NCBI RefSeq assembly: GCF_004569505.1
Contig: NZ_SPPK01000002.1
Coordinates: forward strand, 124,001 to 188,000
Direction: 5' to 3'
DNA from: Dysgonomonas mossii
Lineage (GTDB): Bacteria > Bacteroidota > Bacteroidia > Bacteroidales > Dysgonomonadaceae
Length of the DNA: 64,000 nt
Shown here one piece after another: positions 63,554 to 64,000 of this stretch (position 1 is its first letter; every line of letters begins with the position of its first letter). The translations under genes were made by a program, and so were the position numbers. The notes under the pieces were generated by a model, which ran no database searches, was not told the origin of the DNA, and saw only the letters and a list, made by a program, of their open reading frames with translations.

Positions 63554-64000
63554 TTCAATTTTATGTAAGCTCCTATAATATCCGAAAATCCAACTTTTTT
63601 GTATTTAGAAGGAATCGATGTATCTACACTAAAGTCTTTATCTATATCCAGATTGTCGTATGAAATATTGATGTTGGCTTGTTTTTTTGCAAAGCTAACC
63701 TTTGCTTCCATATTTGTCGGATATACATGGTTGTTGTCTTTGATAAAGTTGCTGTAATCCCATTGGATGGAAACATTCTTTTTTTCCTGACTGATAAGGG
63801 TAGATATAATTCTGTCGGATGCATCAACCTCGAAGTTATACAACAAATCGCTTTTACCTTTTGTTTGCATCAGGTACGTATCGTTTGTTGAGGTAACTTT
63901 AAACTTTCCGAAGTCTTTATTTACGACCTCTTTATATCCGGGAATAAATAACCTGTTGGTAAACAGTGCCTGAAGGTTGTAGTAATTGAAGTCGAAGCCT
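63550..64000 (-). CDS. DUF4292 family protein, 5' part outside the window
   Basis: The C-terminal 149 residues of a larger protein are visible, with the frame open to the window edge. The segment FDFNYYNLQALFTNRLFI is typical of DUF4292, a Bacteroidetes family of about 250-residue envelope lipoproteins with a LolA/LolB-like beta fold. The end is YKKVGFSDIIGAYIKLK. It lies immediately before the EnvC-like gene with a 4-base overlap, a conserved pairing that hints at an envelope role. Confidence 0.8.
   Translation of the reverse strand, partial: GFDFNYYNLQALFTNRLFIPGYKEVVNKDFGKFKVTSTNDTYLMQTKGKSDLLYNFEVDASDRIISTLISQEKKNVSIQWDYSNFIKDNNHVYPTNMEAKVSFAKKQANINISYDNLDIDKDFSVDTSIPSKYKKVGFSDIIGAYIKLK

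Noticed and set aside
1..64000. CRISPR arrays, intact insertion sequences and rRNA genes
   Set aside because: No regularly spaced repeats, transposase genes or rRNA sequence were seen in the window.

Overview
The window looks like a chromosome segment from a Bacteroidales bacterium, most like Dysgonomonas or a close relative. The evidence is SusC/SusD-type outer-membrane pairs, a one-protein hybrid two-component sensor-regulator, GH76/GH92/GH97/GH125 enzymes, many conserved Bacteroidetes families of unknown function (DUF4249, DUF4292, DUF4834, DUF6089, DUF6242), AT-rich spacers with few Shine-Dalgarno sites, and promoters of the Bacteroidetes type (TAnnTTTG with an upstream TTTG). The genus is inferred from overall resemblance and was not tested by a search.

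Layout. 1-2980 (+): end of a DUF1304 membrane protein, a Crp-type regulator, an NAD(P)-dependent epimerase-type reductase, a glutathione peroxidase and a pyrimidine-dimer glycosylase. 3100-4931 (-): rsgA and a methyltransferase. 5243-7299 (-): a bactofilin / actin-like / bactofilin operon. 7616-14088: a TPR-HTH regulator, an orphan TonB-dependent receptor divergent from a PAS-LuxR regulator, and a methyltransferase. A short remnant of a UvrD-type helicase lies at 9917-10078. 14115-14407 (-): tRNA-Val with a truncated tyrosine integrase beside it. 14580-21786: a DUF5009 acyltransferase-like membrane protein, a GH92 mannosidase and a receptor/DUF4249 lipoprotein pair. 21834-30328: mixed housekeeping genes, including trpS, icd, dnaN and a DEDD exonuclease. 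30475-49448: a polysaccharide utilisation locus (PUL). 49533-54911 (-): the outer-membrane biogenesis cluster DUF6089-uppS-bamA-skp-skp. 55000-64000 (-): a DUF6242 lipoprotein, ribD, ridA, rlmB, an amino-acid permease, and an overlapping string DUF4292 / EnvC-like / double cupin / GNAT.

The PUL has susC, susD, a susE-like gene, two GH76, GH125, GH78 and GH97 on one strand, with a divergent hybrid two-component regulator. GH76 plus GH125 indicates an alpha-1,6-mannan backbone. GH78 (rhamnosidase) and GH97 suggest rhamnose and alpha-galactose or glucose side groups, so a fungal rhamnomannan is an attractive but untested substrate.

The strongest candidate for something undescribed is the actin-like protein at 5839-6855. 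The phosphate-1 segment that normally opens the actin fold is missing from its N-terminus and is found at its extreme C-terminus. Joining the two ends would restore the usual order. The gene sits between two bactofilin genes, which suggests a composite cytoskeletal system.
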